Source: Dietzia sp. NCCP-2495
Lineage (GTDB): Bacteria > Actinomycetota > Actinomycetes > Mycobacteriales > Mycobacteriaceae
Reading direction: 5' to 3'
Length of the DNA stretch: 63,992 nucleotides
NCBI RefSeq assembly: GCF_026011735.1
Contig: NZ_BRVN01000017.1
Location: forward strand, 1-63,992
How positions within the stretch are numbered: the stretch's first letter is position 1; each line of letters starts with the position of its first letter. Positions 1 through 8,722 of this stretch are shown here, one piece after another. The translations under genes and the position numbers were made by a program. The notes beneath the pieces are model-generated. The model did no database searches. It was not told the origin of the DNA and saw only the letters and a program-made list of their open reading frames with translations.

Positions 1-245
1 CACACTCACCCATCCGGCCCCACACCCCCGTCCCACAACGCTGGTGGCGGCACCTACCGCCCACCGTGATTCGAACTTGCGTTCCAGCTTAACGGAGTCG
101 CTAAGATATAGCAATAGTTTTCGATAAAAATATCGATCTGAAGTTCGATCACACTCGCCTGTGTCGGCCAGCTACGCGCCCGGACCGGCCCACGCCTCGC
201 CCGGACAACCCGGTGTCGGCACCGGGCCCGACTAGGCTGTGGACG
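1..245. other. Intergenic region upstream of menD with an AT-rich island
   Basis: No credible gene is seen before menD. A strongly AT-rich patch lies at about 101–137, in contrast to the GC-rich surroundings. It holds a perfect 6-bp inverted repeat with a 4-nt loop (TCGATA 121–126, TATCGA 131–136), and this sits inside a wider 8-bp inverted repeat (TCGAACTT 71–78, AAGTTCGA 141–148). This probably carries the menD promoter and perhaps a regulator site, but no clear -35/-10 pair could be fixed. The ORF on the minus strand here overlaps menD and looks like a shadow. Confidence 0.5.
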
Positions 246-2156
246 ATGACCCCTAGCCAGCACACTCAGAGCAATCCCAGCACCGCGCAGGCCCGCGTGC
301 TGGTCGACGAGATGCTCCGCCACGGCATCACCGACGCCGTGCTGTGCCCGGGATCGCGGAGCGCGCCGCTGGCGCTGGCGTTGGCCGCCGCCGAGCGCGC
401 AGGTCGGCTGCGACTGCACGTGCGCATCGACGAGCGCGGCGCCGGATTCACCGCCCTGGGACTCGCGATGGGGTCCAAGCGGCCGGTGCCCGTCGTGGTG
501 ACCTCCGGGACCGCGGTGGCCAATCTGCACCCGGCGATGGTCGAGGCCGCGCATTCCGGTGTGCCGATCCTGGCGCTCACGGCCAATCGCCCGCCCGAGC
601 TGCGGGGGACCGGGGCGAACCAGACCATCGACCAGGTGGGGCTGTTCGGGCCGCACGCGCGCGCGGTGGTCGAGATGGGCGCGGCCGGTGATCCCGAGGT
701 CGAGCACCGCCATTGGCGTGCGGCGATCGGGCGGGCGGTGCTCACGGCGACGGCGCCGTCGGATCCCGGGCCGGTCCAGGTCGACATCGCGTTCCGCGAG
801 CCGCTGGTCCCCGCCGAGGGGGACGAGGAGTACCGCCTGGAGGGCGCGGCCGGCTCGGGCGGAGCCGGTGGCAATAACAACGACGACAACGACGACGACA
901 ACGACGACGACAACGACGACAACGTCCGCACAGACGGCAGTGCCGCAGACACCGCGCCCGGCGGTTCAGGCTCCGGCGCGTTCCCCGCCAGCGATTCACG
1001 CTCGGACGACTCAGGCTCCGGCGAGTCCGATCCCGTCCTTTCGCCGACCTTCGAACTGCCGCCCGGACGCTCAGGCGGTCGGCCGTGGGTACAGCGTGCG
1101 GTCGCGGGGGTCGACTCGGCTCCGGGAGAGTCCGCAGTCGCGGTGGACCTGACCCGCCGCACGCTGGTCGTCTCGGGCGTCGGTGCCCGGCCGGTCGCCG
1201 GGCTCGTGGGCGTTCCCACCATCGCCGAACCGGGCGCACCGGTCCCGCTGCACCCCGTGCACCCGTTGGCGCTGGCGGAACTGGACCCGGAACAGGTCGT
1301 GGTGACCGGGCGGCCGACACTGCACCGGTCGGTCACGCGATTGTTGTCCGACCCGGAGGTCGACCTCGTCGTGCTGGACGCTGGCCCGCGATTCCCGAAC
1401 CCCACGGGCAGTGCTGCCGAGCTGGCGGACTCGGTGCTCACGGGATGGGGTGCCGACGCGAAGTGGACCGGCGCGACCGACGAGGCCGACGCCCGGGCGC
1501 GGGCGGCCGTCGACCGCGTCCTGGACCGCTACCTCGAGACCGGACCACCGACGGGACTGCACGTCGCCCGGGCAGTCGCGCGCGGGGTCCAGGCCGGGGA
1601 CAATCTCGTGGTGGGTGCCTCCAACGCCATACGCGACCTGTCGCTGGTCGGGCCGCTCGACCCGGATGCCACCGTGTACGCCAACCGCGGCGCCGCGGGG
1701 ATCGACGGCACGGTGTCGACCGCGATCGGCGTGGCGCTGTCCGCTCCCGGACGGACCGTCGCGCTCCTGGGAGACCTCACGTTCCTCCACGACATCTCCG
1801 GGCTCCTGCTGGGCCCACGCGAGGCGCACCCGACGGACCTGACGATCGTCGTGGCCGACGACGACGGCGGCGGGATCTTCTCACTCCTCGAGCAGGGCGA
1901 TCCGCGGCTGGCATCCGACTTCGAGCGCGTCTTCGGCACCCCGCACGGTGCTGACCTGCGGGCGCTCTGCGTCGGGGCGGGCGTGCCGTTCACCGACGTC
2001 GACGCGGACGGGCTCGAGGAACTGCTGTCCCGGCCGTCGTACTCCCTCGAGCACCGCGACATCGTCCCCGAGGGGCTGCGGGTCGTCCGCGTGTCGACGA
2101 GTCGGCCGCGGCTGCGCGACCTGCACGCCGACCTGCGCGCCGAGGTGGCCGGGTGA
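246..2156 (+). CDS. menD: MenD, SEPHCHC synthase (menaquinone biosynthesis)
   Basis: ThDP-dependent enzyme that adds 2-oxoglutarate-derived succinic semialdehyde to isochorismate, the first committed step of menaquinone synthesis. The 636-aa product carries the N-terminal PGSRSAPLALALA motif (about residues 35–47), the RIDERGAGF segment with the conserved cofactor-contacting Glu, and a C-terminal ThDP motif GDLTFLHDISGL near residue 509. ATG 246 is chosen because the family starts shortly before the VDEMLRHGITDAVLCPGSRS segment; GTG 213 is an in-frame alternative. An unusual low-complexity Asn/Asp, Gly and Ser-rich insert occupies about residues 209–275 between domains, making the protein longer than typical MenD (about 550 aa). 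The next gene overlaps its stop. Confidence 0.96.
   Translation: MTPSQHTQSNPSTAQARVLVDEMLRHGITDAVLCPGSRSAPLALALAAAERAGRLRLHVRIDERGAGFTALGLAMGSKRPVPVVVTSGTAVANLHPAMVEAAHSGVPILALTANRPPELRGTGANQTIDQVGLFGPHARAVVEMGAAGDPEVEHRHWRAAIGRAVLTATAPSDPGPVQVDIAFREPLVPAEGDEEYRLEGAAGSGGAGGNNNDDNDDDNDDDNDDNVRTDGSAADTAPGGSGSGAFPASDSRSDDSGSGESDPVLSPTFELPPGRSGGRPWVQRAVAGVDSAPGESAVAVDLTRRTLVVSGVGARPVAGLVGVPTIAEPGAPVPLHPVHPLALAELDPEQVVVTGRPTLHRSVTRLLSDPEVDLVVLDAGPRFPNPTGSAAELADSVLTGWGADAKWTGATDEADARARAAVDRVLDRYLETGPPTGLHVARAVARGVQAGDNLVVGASNAIRDLSLVGPLDPDATVYANRGAAGIDGTVSTAIGVALSAPGRTVALLGDLTFLHDISGLLLGPREAHPTDLTIVVADDDGGGIFSLLEQGDPRLASDFERVFGTPHGADLRALCVGAGVPFTDVDADGLEELLSRPSYSLEHRDIVPEGLRVVRVSTSRPRLRDLHADLRAEVAG
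872..922 (+). repeat. In-frame GAC/AAC microsatellite in menD
   Basis: Imperfect repeats of GACGACAAC and GACGACGACAAC encode a run of Asn and Asp in MenD. The same nonamer recurs in hadB at 18833–18867, where it is read as poly-Thr, and on the minus strand at about 57531–57551 at the C-terminus of the dehydrogenase gene, read as Asn/Asp. Confidence 0.85.
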
Positions 2157-2626
2157 GTGAGCCCGAGGCGCGAAAGGCCAGTCGGGCGGCGATCGCCAGG
2201 CGGCTCGTGCGGGGCGTCGCCGTCGTCGTCGCCGTCTTCTCCGTCGTCGTCGCCGTGCTCATCCTCCTGGCGTGCTTCGTCAACGACCAGCGCATCGACC
2301 AGGACATGGGCAGTGTTACGGCGACCGTCACCGAGGTCACCGACCGGCGCGCGGCGGTGGAATTCGACGCCGGCGGAGGGCGCCACGTCCGGCCCGTCAC
2401 CGGCGTCTTCTATCCCACCGGACTGATCGAGGGCCAGCGCGTCCAGGTCGAGTTCCGGCGCGCCAACCCCGACCTCGTGCGGGTGTCCGGACGTAGTTGG
2501 ACCGTCGCGATCGTCCCCGCGCTGAGCGTGCCCGTCGTGGTGCTGCCGCTCGCGGGGATCGTGCTGTACCTGACCTCACCGGTGCGGGGCAGGACTTTGC
2601 CCGGACTTAACCCACGCGCACGATGA
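2153..2626 (+). CDS. DUF3592-like membrane protein (Rv0556-type)
   Basis: A 157-aa protein with a basic N-terminus, a hydrophobic segment at about residues 21–43, a polar extracytoplasmic stretch of about 75 residues and a second hydrophobic segment at about 120–142. The layout resembles DUF3592 proteins. The GTG start overlaps the menD stop by four bases (GTGA), so translation is probably coupled. The position between menD and the mannosyltransferase matches Rv0556 of M. tuberculosis. The function is unknown; the context suggests a membrane role but does not establish one. Confidence 0.8.
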   Translation: MSEPEARKASRAAIARRLVRGVAVVVAVFSVVVAVLILLACFVNDQRIDQDMGSVTATVTEVTDRRAAVEFDAGGGRHVRPVTGVFYPTGLIEGQRVQVEFRRANPDLVRVSGRSWTVAIVPALSVPVVVLPLAGIVLYLTSPVRGRTLPGLNPRAR

Positions 2627-2687
2627 GTTCGCCCCGGCGACCCGCTGTGATCACCGGCACGTCACCGGCCGGGGAGACAGTGGGAGC

Positions 2688-4043
2688 GTGCGCGTAGCCA
2701 TCGTCACCGAATCGTTCCTGCCGAACGTCAACGGCGTCACCAACTCCGTCCTGCGCGTCCTCGAATACGCGCGGCGGCACGGACACGACTGCCTGGTCGT
2801 GGCGCCCTCGGGCAACGTCGGGCTCCTGCAGGGCGCGGCCGACGCCGTACGGGCCCACCCGCTCGTCAGCGCCATGACCCCGTACTTCGTCGGAGTCGAC
2901 CAGTTGGCGCCCGAACGCGACCACCACCTCGGCTACCCCGTCCACCGCGTCACCTCCGTGCGCGTCCCGGTGGTCTCCTCGCTGCCCGTCGGCGCGCCCA
3001 GCCCGAGTGTCTACAACGCACTGCGGGACTTCGGGCCCGACGTGGTGCACCTGGCCTCGCCGTTCGTCCTCGGTGCCGCCGGTGCCGCCGCCGCGCGTGC
3101 CCTCGATGTGCCCACCGTGGCCGTCTACCAGACCGACGTCGCCGGATTCGCCACGTCCTACGGCGTGGGCGTGATGGCCGACGTCGCGTGGGCATGGACC
3201 CGCGCACTGCACATGACCTGCGACCGGACCCTCGCGCCGTCGACCGCGGCGATGGAGGACCTGGCCGAGCACGGCATCCCCCGGCTGTACCGCTGGGGCC
3301 GAGGCGTCGACAGTGAGCGCTTCACCCCCGCCCGCCGCAGCGAGGCGCTGCACCGGATGTGGTCACCCCAGGGACGGCCCGTCGTCGGCTTCGTCGGTCG
3401 GCTCGCCCCGGAGAAGCACGTCGAGCGACTCCAGGCACTGGCCGACCGATCGGGTCCGGACGGGGACCTGCAGCTCGTCGTTGTGGGAGACGGTCCCGAC
3501 CGCGCCGCCCTGCAGGCCGCCATGCCCCACGCCATCTTCACCGGCGAGCTCCACGGCGAGCAGCTCGGACAGGCCTACGCCACCCTCGACGTGTTCTGCC
3601 ATGCCGGCGAGTTCGAGACGTTCTGCCAGTCCATCCAGGAGGCGCAGGCCTCGGGCGTGCCCGTCGTGGGCCCCGACGCCGGCGGGCCGCGCGACCTCGT
3701 CCAGGCAGGTGTGAACGGCTACCTCCTCGAGCCGTCGCGGTACGCCGCTGAGGTGTCCGACACCGTCGACCGCGTCCTGGCCGACCGCGCCCGACTCGCC
3801 GCCGGCGCCCTGGACACCGTCTCCGGCCGCACCTGGGACGCCATCTGCGCGCAGCTCTTCGACCACTACGCCGCCGCCGGGGCCCGACCCGGCAGCGCCC
3901 GGCCGGGATACAGCAGCGTCGGCGCCGGGCGGGGCGCCGTCACGCGGGCTGGCATCGGGCGGGGCGGTATCGGACGGGGCGGTATCGGACGGGGCAGTGC
4001 CGGGCGGGGTCCGGCATGGCGGCAGCCGACCGTCGTGGCCTGA
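2688..4043 (+). CDS. mgtA: GT4 alpha-mannosyltransferase, MgtA type
   Basis: A GDP-mannose-dependent glycosyltransferase of the GT4/GT-B family, orthologous by sequence and position to Rv0557 (MgtA, formerly PimB), which mannosylates a glycolipid anchor used for lipomannan-like glycolipids. The N-terminus [20 protein letters not shown] is typical, [15 protein letters not shown] opens the C-terminal nucleotide-binding domain, and [20 protein letters not shown] carries the E-x7-E signature. GTG 2688 is chosen since it starts exactly at the beta-strand of the N-terminal domain. The last 55 residues form an unusual Gly/Arg/Ile-rich tail built from GIGRG repeats. It lies 61 bp after the membrane-protein gene. 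Confidence 0.92.
   Translation: MRVAIVTESFLPNVNGVTNSVLRVLEYARRHGHDCLVVAPSGNVGLLQGAADAVRAHPLVSAMTPYFVGVDQLAPERDHHLGYPVHRVTSVRVPVVSSLPVGAPSPSVYNALRDFGPDVVHLASPFVLGAAGAAAARALDVPTVAVYQTDVAGFATSYGVGVMADVAWAWTRALHMTCDRTLAPSTAAMEDLAEHGIPRLYRWGRGVDSERFTPARRSEALHRMWSPQGRPVVGFVGRLAPEKHVERLQALADRSGPDGDLQLVVVGDGPDRAALQAAMPHAIFTGELHGEQLGQAYATLDVFCHAGEFETFCQSIQEAQASGVPVVGPDAGGPRDLVQAGVNGYLLEPSRYAAEVSDTVDRVLADRARLAAGALDTVSGRTWDAICAQLFDHYAAAGARPGSARPGYSSVGAGRGAVTRAGIGRGGIGRGGIGRGSAGRGPAWRQPTVVA
3951..4015 (+). repeat. 15-bp tandem repeat coding the GIGRG tail of MgtA
   Basis: About three copies of a 15-bp unit (GGCGGTATCGGACGG and variants) plus a degenerate fourth encode repeated Gly-Ile-Gly-Arg-Gly. It is in frame and ends just before the MgtA stop. 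Confidence 0.8.
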
Positions 4044-4089
4044 ACCAGCGAGGCTGGCACCGTCACCGCGGGTGCGGGCGGGTAGCGTC

Positions 4090-4785
4090 GTGAGCGTGTC
4101 TCGCGCCGATCTCGACAAGCAGCCCCGCGACGTAGCGTCGATGTTCGACGGTGTCGCCGAACGCTATGACGTCACCAACACCATCCTGTCCGGGGGGATG
4201 GACCACCTCTGGCGTCGCACCGCCCGATCCCTGCTCGCGCCCCGACCGGGCGAGCAGATCCTCGACCTGGCCGCCGGCACCGCCGTGTCGACGGTCGAGC
4301 TCGGCAAGTCCGGCGCCTGGTGCGTGGCCGCGGACTTCTCGCTCGGCATGCTCCGCGCCGGATCCGGACGCGACGTCCCCAAGGTCGCTGGCGACGCGAC
4401 GAAACTGCCGTTCGCCGACGAGTCGTTCGACGCCGCGACCATCAGCTTCGGCCTGCGTAACGTTCAGGACACCGCCGCCGGCCTGCGGGAGATGGCCCGG
4501 GTCGTGCGGCCCGGCGGACGGCTGGCCGTGGTGGAGTTCTCCACGCCCGTCTTCCCGCCCTTCCGCGCGGTCTACATGAACTACCTCATGAAGGCGCTGC
4601 CGAAGATCGCCACGAGCGTGTCCTCGAACCCGGACGCCTACGTCTACCTGGCCGAGTCCATCCGCGAATGGCACGACCAGGCGGCCCTGACGCGGATCAT
4701 CGAGTCGAGCGGGTGGGAGCGGTGCGCGGTCACCAACCTCACCGGCGGGATCGCCGCGATCCACATGGCGCGCAAGTCTGCCTGA
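4090..4785 (+). CDS. menG: MenG/UbiE, demethylmenaquinone methyltransferase
   Basis: SAM-dependent C-methyltransferase that converts demethylmenaquinone to menaquinone, the last step of the pathway that menD begins. The 231-aa product has the UbiE pattern: [19 protein letters not shown] near the start, the SAM-binding [12 protein letters not shown] at about 58, and FGLRNVQD at about 119. GTG 4090 is chosen over the upstream GTG 3997 because the latter would overlap the mgtA end and add non-family sequence; GTG 4096 is also possible. It matches Rv0558 in position. Confidence 0.94.
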   Translation: MSVSRADLDKQPRDVASMFDGVAERYDVTNTILSGGMDHLWRRTARSLLAPRPGEQILDLAAGTAVSTVELGKSGAWCVAADFSLGMLRAGSGRDVPKVAGDATKLPFADESFDAATISFGLRNVQDTAAGLREMARVVRPGGRLAVVEFSTPVFPPFRAVYMNYLMKALPKIATSVSSNPDAYVYLAESIREWHDQAALTRIIESSGWERCAVTNLTGGIAAIHMARKSA

Positions 4786-4826
4786 TCTCCGGGCGGGTGC
4801 GAGAGCCCCCGGCGGGGGATCAGGGA

Positions 4827-6155
4827 TCAGTGCGCGAAGAGCGGGCGGCGGTCCAAGCGGCTCGCGAGGGACCCCGCGGCACGCCAGCCGCGGGCGACGA
4901 TGTCGCGGTCCGAATCGGCCACCGTGTTGGACATGCACCGCACGGCTGCCGTCATAAGTGTCTGCGAGCGCATCCCGATGGGGCCGGCGAACGGCAGGAA
5001 CCGCGGGTAGGTCAAAAGTAGCGCGGCGTCGCGCGCGATCGCGAACGATTCGCCGTACGTCGCGCGGAGCAGTTCGGGCCAGGCACGCGTGAGGCCGGTG
5101 CCGGTGGAGCCGTAGCTGGTGGAGCCGTAGCTGGTGGAGCCGGACCCCACCGAGCCAGGCTCCGCACAGATGAGTTCGGCGAGGAGACGGCCGCCCTCGA
5201 GCGCGTAGTCGATGCCCTCTCCGTTGAGAGGGTTCACGCACGCGGCGGCGTCGCCGACGGCAGCCCAGTTGCGACCGGCCACGCCGGAGACCGCGCCGCC
5301 CATCGGCAACAGCGCCGACGTCACCGCGCGAGGCTCACCGGTCAGCTCCCACTCGTCGTGCACCGTCCGGGCGTAGTGGCGCAGGAGCTCCTTGACCGCG
5401 ACCTTCGCCGGGCGGGCGGCCGTGGCCAGGGCGCCCACGCCGAGGTTCACCTCGCCGTCGCCAAGAGGGAAGACCCAGCCGTAGCCGGGTTGGATACCGC
5501 CGGCCTCGTCGCGGAGTTCGAGATCGGAGCCGATCCACGGGTGGTCGTGCCGCCGGGACTCGACATAGGACCGCGCCGCGACCGCGTACACCGTGTCGCG
5601 ATGCCAGGTCCGCCCGAGCATCTTGCCCACCGGCGACCGAACGCCGTCGGCCACGACAAGAGTCCGGCACGCGATCCGGGTGTCGCCGACCTGCACTGCG
5701 CGGACGGTCGTGTCGTCGTCGTCCCCGCCGCGGGTGTCACGCTCCACGCCGGTCACCCGCGCGCCGTCGATCACCACCGCACCGGCGGAGACCGCGGCCT
5801 CGCGCATGCGGTCGTCGAAGACGGTCCGGCGCACGGCCGAGCCGGTTCCGCCGTGGTCGCCGTCGGGCCACGGGATACGACGACGGTGCCCGAATCCGCG
5901 CAGGTCCAGGCCCTGGATGGTGATGCGGTCGCGCGCCCAGGCGCCGAGGCCCAGGCGATCGACCTCGAGCATCGCGCGCGGGGTGAGGCCGTCGCCGCAG
6001 GTCTTGTCCCGCGGGAACTCGGCCGCGTCCAGCACCGTCACCTCGCGGCCGGCGCGCGCGAGCCACGTCGCCGTGGCCGAGCCGGCGGGGCCGCAGCCCA
6101 CCACGAGGACATCGGTGGACGCGGGGAGGGTGGGCCGTGACTGCATGCGTTCCAT
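4827..6155 (-). CDS. menJ: Menaquinone-chain reductase, geranylgeranyl reductase family (MenJ type)
   Basis: FAD-dependent oxidoreductase of the geranylgeranyl reductase family. The orthologue Rv0561c (MenJ) saturates one isoprene unit of the menaquinone tail, consistent with dihydrogenated menaquinones in this order. Motifs: FAD-binding VLVVGCGPAGSATATWLAR at about residues 17–35, PRDKTCGDGLTPRA, and WAAVGDAAACVNPLNGEG. ATG 6155 (MERMQ) is chosen; ATG 6146 is an alternative. The upstream extension of the open frame overlaps the divergent synthase gene and is not real. A tandem 15-bp repeat near 5104–5140 encodes STSYG units in a loop before the C-terminus. Confidence 0.9.
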   Translation of the reverse strand: MERMQSRPTLPASTDVLVVGCGPAGSATATWLARAGREVTVLDAAEFPRDKTCGDGLTPRAMLEVDRLGLGAWARDRITIQGLDLRGFGHRRRIPWPDGDHGGTGSAVRRTVFDDRMREAAVSAGAVVIDGARVTGVERDTRGGDDDDTTVRAVQVGDTRIACRTLVVADGVRSPVGKMLGRTWHRDTVYAVAARSYVESRRHDHPWIGSDLELRDEAGGIQPGYGWVFPLGDGEVNLGVGALATAARPAKVAVKELLRHYARTVHDEWELTGEPRAVTSALLPMGGAVSGVAGRNWAAVGDAAACVNPLNGEGIDYALEGGRLLAELICAEPGSVGSGSTSYGSTSYGSTGTGLTRAWPELLRATYGESFAIARDAALLLTYPRFLPFAGPIGMRSQTLMTAAVRCMSNTVADSDRDIVARGWRAAGSLASRLDRRPLFAH

Positions 6156-6336
6156 GGTGGCAGGTCGCGGGGCGGGGAGGCCGCGGGGACCTCGCGCGGG
6201 GCGTGCGGCAGTGTCGTCCGGGGCGTGCCGCGACCTCGCGCGGGGTGGGATGACGCGGGCGGTGGGGTGGGACCGTAGTCTGTCGGGAGGACCGGACGAC
6301 TCCGGGGCAGGACATGGCTGACGAGGACGAGTGGGG

Positions 6337-7431
6337 ATGTCGAGCGATTCAATGACGACCGGCACCGCGGAGACGGCGCCCGACCACACCGTGGCGGGCG
6401 TGGACGTCGGTGACGCCGCCCTCGCGGCCATGCTGCGGGAGCGGCTGGGCGACGTCGAGACGATGCTGGTCGACAGGCTGGCCAGCGGGGAGGACTTCCT
6501 CTCCGAGGTCGCGCTGCACCTCGTCACCGCGGGCGGGAAGCGGTTCCGTCCGCTCATGACGCTGTTGACCGGACACCTCGGCCCGCAGCCCGACACGGAT
6601 CGGCTCGTCAAGGCCGCCGTCGTGTGCGAGATGATCCACCTCGCGACGCTGTACCACGACGATGTGATGGACGAGGCCACCATGCGCCGCGGCGTCGAGT
6701 CCGCGAACAGTCGCTGGGACAACTCGACCGCCATCCTCGCTGGCGACTTCCTGTTCGCCCACGCCTCGATGCTGCTCGCCGATCTCGGCCCGGCCGCCGT
6801 CCAGCTCATCGCGCAGACGTTCGCCGAGCTCGTGACGGGGCAGATGCGCGAGACCGTCGGGCCCGGCGCCTACGACGCGGCCGACGGGGCGGCCGGCGGG
6901 GCGGCCGACGGGGCGGCCGGCGGGACCTTCGACGAGGCCGAGCACTACCTCCGCGTGATCTGGGAGAAGACCGGCTCGCTCATCGCCGCCGCGGCCCAGT
7001 TCGGCGGCGAGTACTCCGGCGCCGACGCCGAGCAGATCGCCCGCCTGCGCCGCCTCGGCGACGCGGTGGGGATCGCGTTCCAGATCGCCGACGACATCAT
7101 CGACATCGCCTCGCCTTCCGGCGACTCCGGCAAGACCCCCGGCACCGACCTGCGTGAGGGCGTGCACACGCTGCCCATGATCTACGCGCTCGAGGCCGAC
7201 TCACCGGACAGCCCGCGCCTGCGTGAGCTGCTCGCCCAACCGCTGACGGACGACGCCGAGGTCGCCGAGGCCCTCGACCTGCTCCGCGCCTCCGACGGCA
7301 TGCGCCGCGCGCGGGCAACGCTGGAGAAGTACGTCGACGACGCCATGACCGAGCTCGACGCCCTGCCCGCCGGCCCCGCCAATGAGGCGCTGCGCCGGCT
7401 GGTTCGGTTCACCGTCGACCGAGTGGGCTGA
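6337..7431 (+). CDS. Long-chain polyprenyl diphosphate synthase (GrcC1 type)
   Basis: Trans-prenyltransferase that extends isopentenyl units into the polyprenyl tail, most likely of menaquinone given its neighbours. First Asp-rich motif HDDVMDEATMRRG at about residue 107, second DDIIDIASPSGDSGKTPGTD at about 250, KRFRPLM near the N-terminus. ATG 6337 is chosen; GTG 6331 and ATG 6352 are in frame. An in-frame GC-rich repeat near 6885–6925 inserts a Gly/Ala run (GAAGGAADGAAGG) after the GQMRETVGPG helix. It is divergent from menJ, with about 180 bp between them. Product chain length (for example C40) cannot be read from sequence alone. Confidence 0.9.
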   Translation: MSSDSMTTGTAETAPDHTVAGVDVGDAALAAMLRERLGDVETMLVDRLASGEDFLSEVALHLVTAGGKRFRPLMTLLTGHLGPQPDTDRLVKAAVVCEMIHLATLYHDDVMDEATMRRGVESANSRWDNSTAILAGDFLFAHASMLLADLGPAAVQLIAQTFAELVTGQMRETVGPGAYDAADGAAGGAADGAAGGTFDEAEHYLRVIWEKTGSLIAAAAQFGGEYSGADAEQIARLRRLGDAVGIAFQIADDIIDIASPSGDSGKTPGTDLREGVHTLPMIYALEADSPDSPRLRELLAQPLTDDAEVAEALDLLRASDGMRRARATLEKYVDDAMTELDALPAGPANEALRRLVRFTVDRVG

Positions 7432-7621
7432 CGCGGCGGCGGCAAGTACGCCTATCTAACTCCACGAGACCTATGGGATTGCGCTACACCCATGGGATCC
7501 GAGCGGTTTAGGAGATTTCGATGGGCGTCGTGGGATCGTATGGGTGTCCTGCGCGCCGAGGCGTCGGAGGGGTGTCCTGCGCACCGAGGCGTCTACTGGC
7601 GTACCGAGTGGCGGCCCTGCG
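7432..7621. repeat. Repeat-rich gap between convergent genes
   Basis: No gene is seen. The gap contains a repeated unit resembling CCTATGGGATTGCGCTAC (about 7470–7487) followed by CCCATGGGATCCG (7489–7501). It also holds an inverted pair, GCGCTACACCCATGGGATC (7481–7499) against GATCGTATGGGTGTCCTGCGC (7535–7555). Two 24-bp direct copies lie at 7542–7565 and 7570–7593 (GGGTGTCCTGCGCGCCGAGG and one-base variant). Its first unit resembles the palindromic element at 56297–56434, also in a convergent gap. A transcription-termination role is plausible but not shown. Confidence 0.7.
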
Positions 7622-8722
7622 TCAGGGGCGCGGGTAGAGCGCGACCTGGGCGGCCTTGACCACCAGCATCACGCCCAGCCCGGGAGTCAACGCGAGGTCG
7701 GCGGCCGAGCGGCTCGTCACCTCGGCGTGGACGCGCTGGCCGTCCCGGAGTTCGGCCGTCACCCGGGTCAGCGCGCTGGCCGACGCCACCGAGACCACGC
7801 GTGCGGGCCAGGCGTTGCGCACCGACGAGGTGGGGTCCGCAGCGCCCGCCGGCGCGGGGACGGCCCGGATCGCCACCGATCGCGGGTCCACCGTCGCGAT
7901 CGCCCGCACGCCCCTGCGCCAGCCGCCTGAGAGCTCGGACCGGACCCCGGTGACGGCGTCGCCGGCGGGGGTGCGGAGCTCGTCGTCGTCGACCACCTCG
8001 CCCTCCACCAGGGACACGCCCGCCAGTCGCGCGGCGAAGTCGGACGTGGGGCGGGTGAGGACCTGCTCGACCGTTCCGGTCTGCGCGACGCGGCCGGAGA
8101 GGACGACGACGACGTCGTCTGCCAACGCCCAGAGGTCCAGCGGATCGTGGGTCACCAGGGCAACCGCGCGGCCGGTGAGCCGATCCGCGAGGAGACGCCG
8201 GATCGCGGGGGCCACCTCCACGTCCAGGGCGGCGAGCGGCTCGTCGAGCAGGACGAGCTCGGGATCCACGGCCAGCGCGCGGGACAGGGCGACGCGTTGC
8301 GCCTGCCCGCCGGACAGCTGATGGGGGCGGCGGGAGGCGAGATCGGCGCAGCCCACGGCCTCGAGCTCGGTGCGGGCGCGGGCGAGCGCGTCGCGGCGGC
8401 GGGTGCCACGGGCGCGGGGGCCGTAGGCGACATTCTCGAGGGCCGTGAGGTGCGGGAACAGGCCTGGCCGTTGCTCGAGCGTCACCACGCGGCGGCGGTG
8501 TGCGGGCAGGTGGGTGCGGGCTGCTGAAACGATCCGGCCGTCGAGGCGGACCTCGCCCGAATCGGGGCGCAGGTGCCCGGCCAGCAGTGCCAGGGCGGTG
8601 GACTTGCCGGTGCCGTTGGGACCGACGATCGCCACGCGGCGGCCGGCGGGGATGGTGAGGTCCAGGTCCACGTCGCGGGCATCGATCCGGCAAGCGAGAG
8701 CGGCGGCGGGGTGCTCAGTCAT
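7622..8722 (-). CDS. modC: ModC, molybdate ABC transporter ATPase
   Basis: ATP-binding subunit of the molybdate importer. Walker A GPNGTGKST at residues 34–42, ABC signature LSGGQAQRVALSRAL, Walker B LVLLDEPLAALD. The C-terminal third resembles a Mop/TOBE ligand-binding region (for example LTRVTAELRDGQRVHAEV). The ATG overlaps the modB stop by eight bases, indicating translational coupling. Length 366 aa is usual for ModC with a TOBE domain. Confidence 0.92.
   Translation of the reverse strand: MTEHPAAALACRIDARDVDLDLTIPAGRRVAIVGPNGTGKSTALALLAGHLRPDSGEVRLDGRIVSAARTHLPAHRRRVVTLEQRPGLFPHLTALENVAYGPRARGTRRRDALARARTELEAVGCADLASRRPHQLSGGQAQRVALSRALAVDPELVLLDEPLAALDVEVAPAIRRLLADRLTGRAVALVTHDPLDLWALADDVVVVLSGRVAQTGTVEQVLTRPTSDFAARLAGVSLVEGEVVDDDELRTPAGDAVTGVRSELSGGWRRGVRAIATVDPRSVAIRAVPAPAGAADPTSSVRNAWPARVVSVASASALTRVTAELRDGQRVHAEVTSRSAADLALTPGLGVMLVVKAAQVALYPRP

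Noticed and set aside
61-110. Complement resembles a tRNA T-loop (AGTTCGAATC)
   Set aside because: The flanking bases do not pair as a T-stem and no acceptor or anticodon arm could be built.
54-713. Minus-strand open frame overlapping menD
   Set aside because: It lies antisense to the well-supported menD and has the Arg/His/Gly-rich composition of a shadow frame in GC-rich DNA.
7544-7930. 128-codon plus-strand frame
   Set aside because: It starts in the repeat gap, runs antisense into modC and shows no domain or ribosome site.
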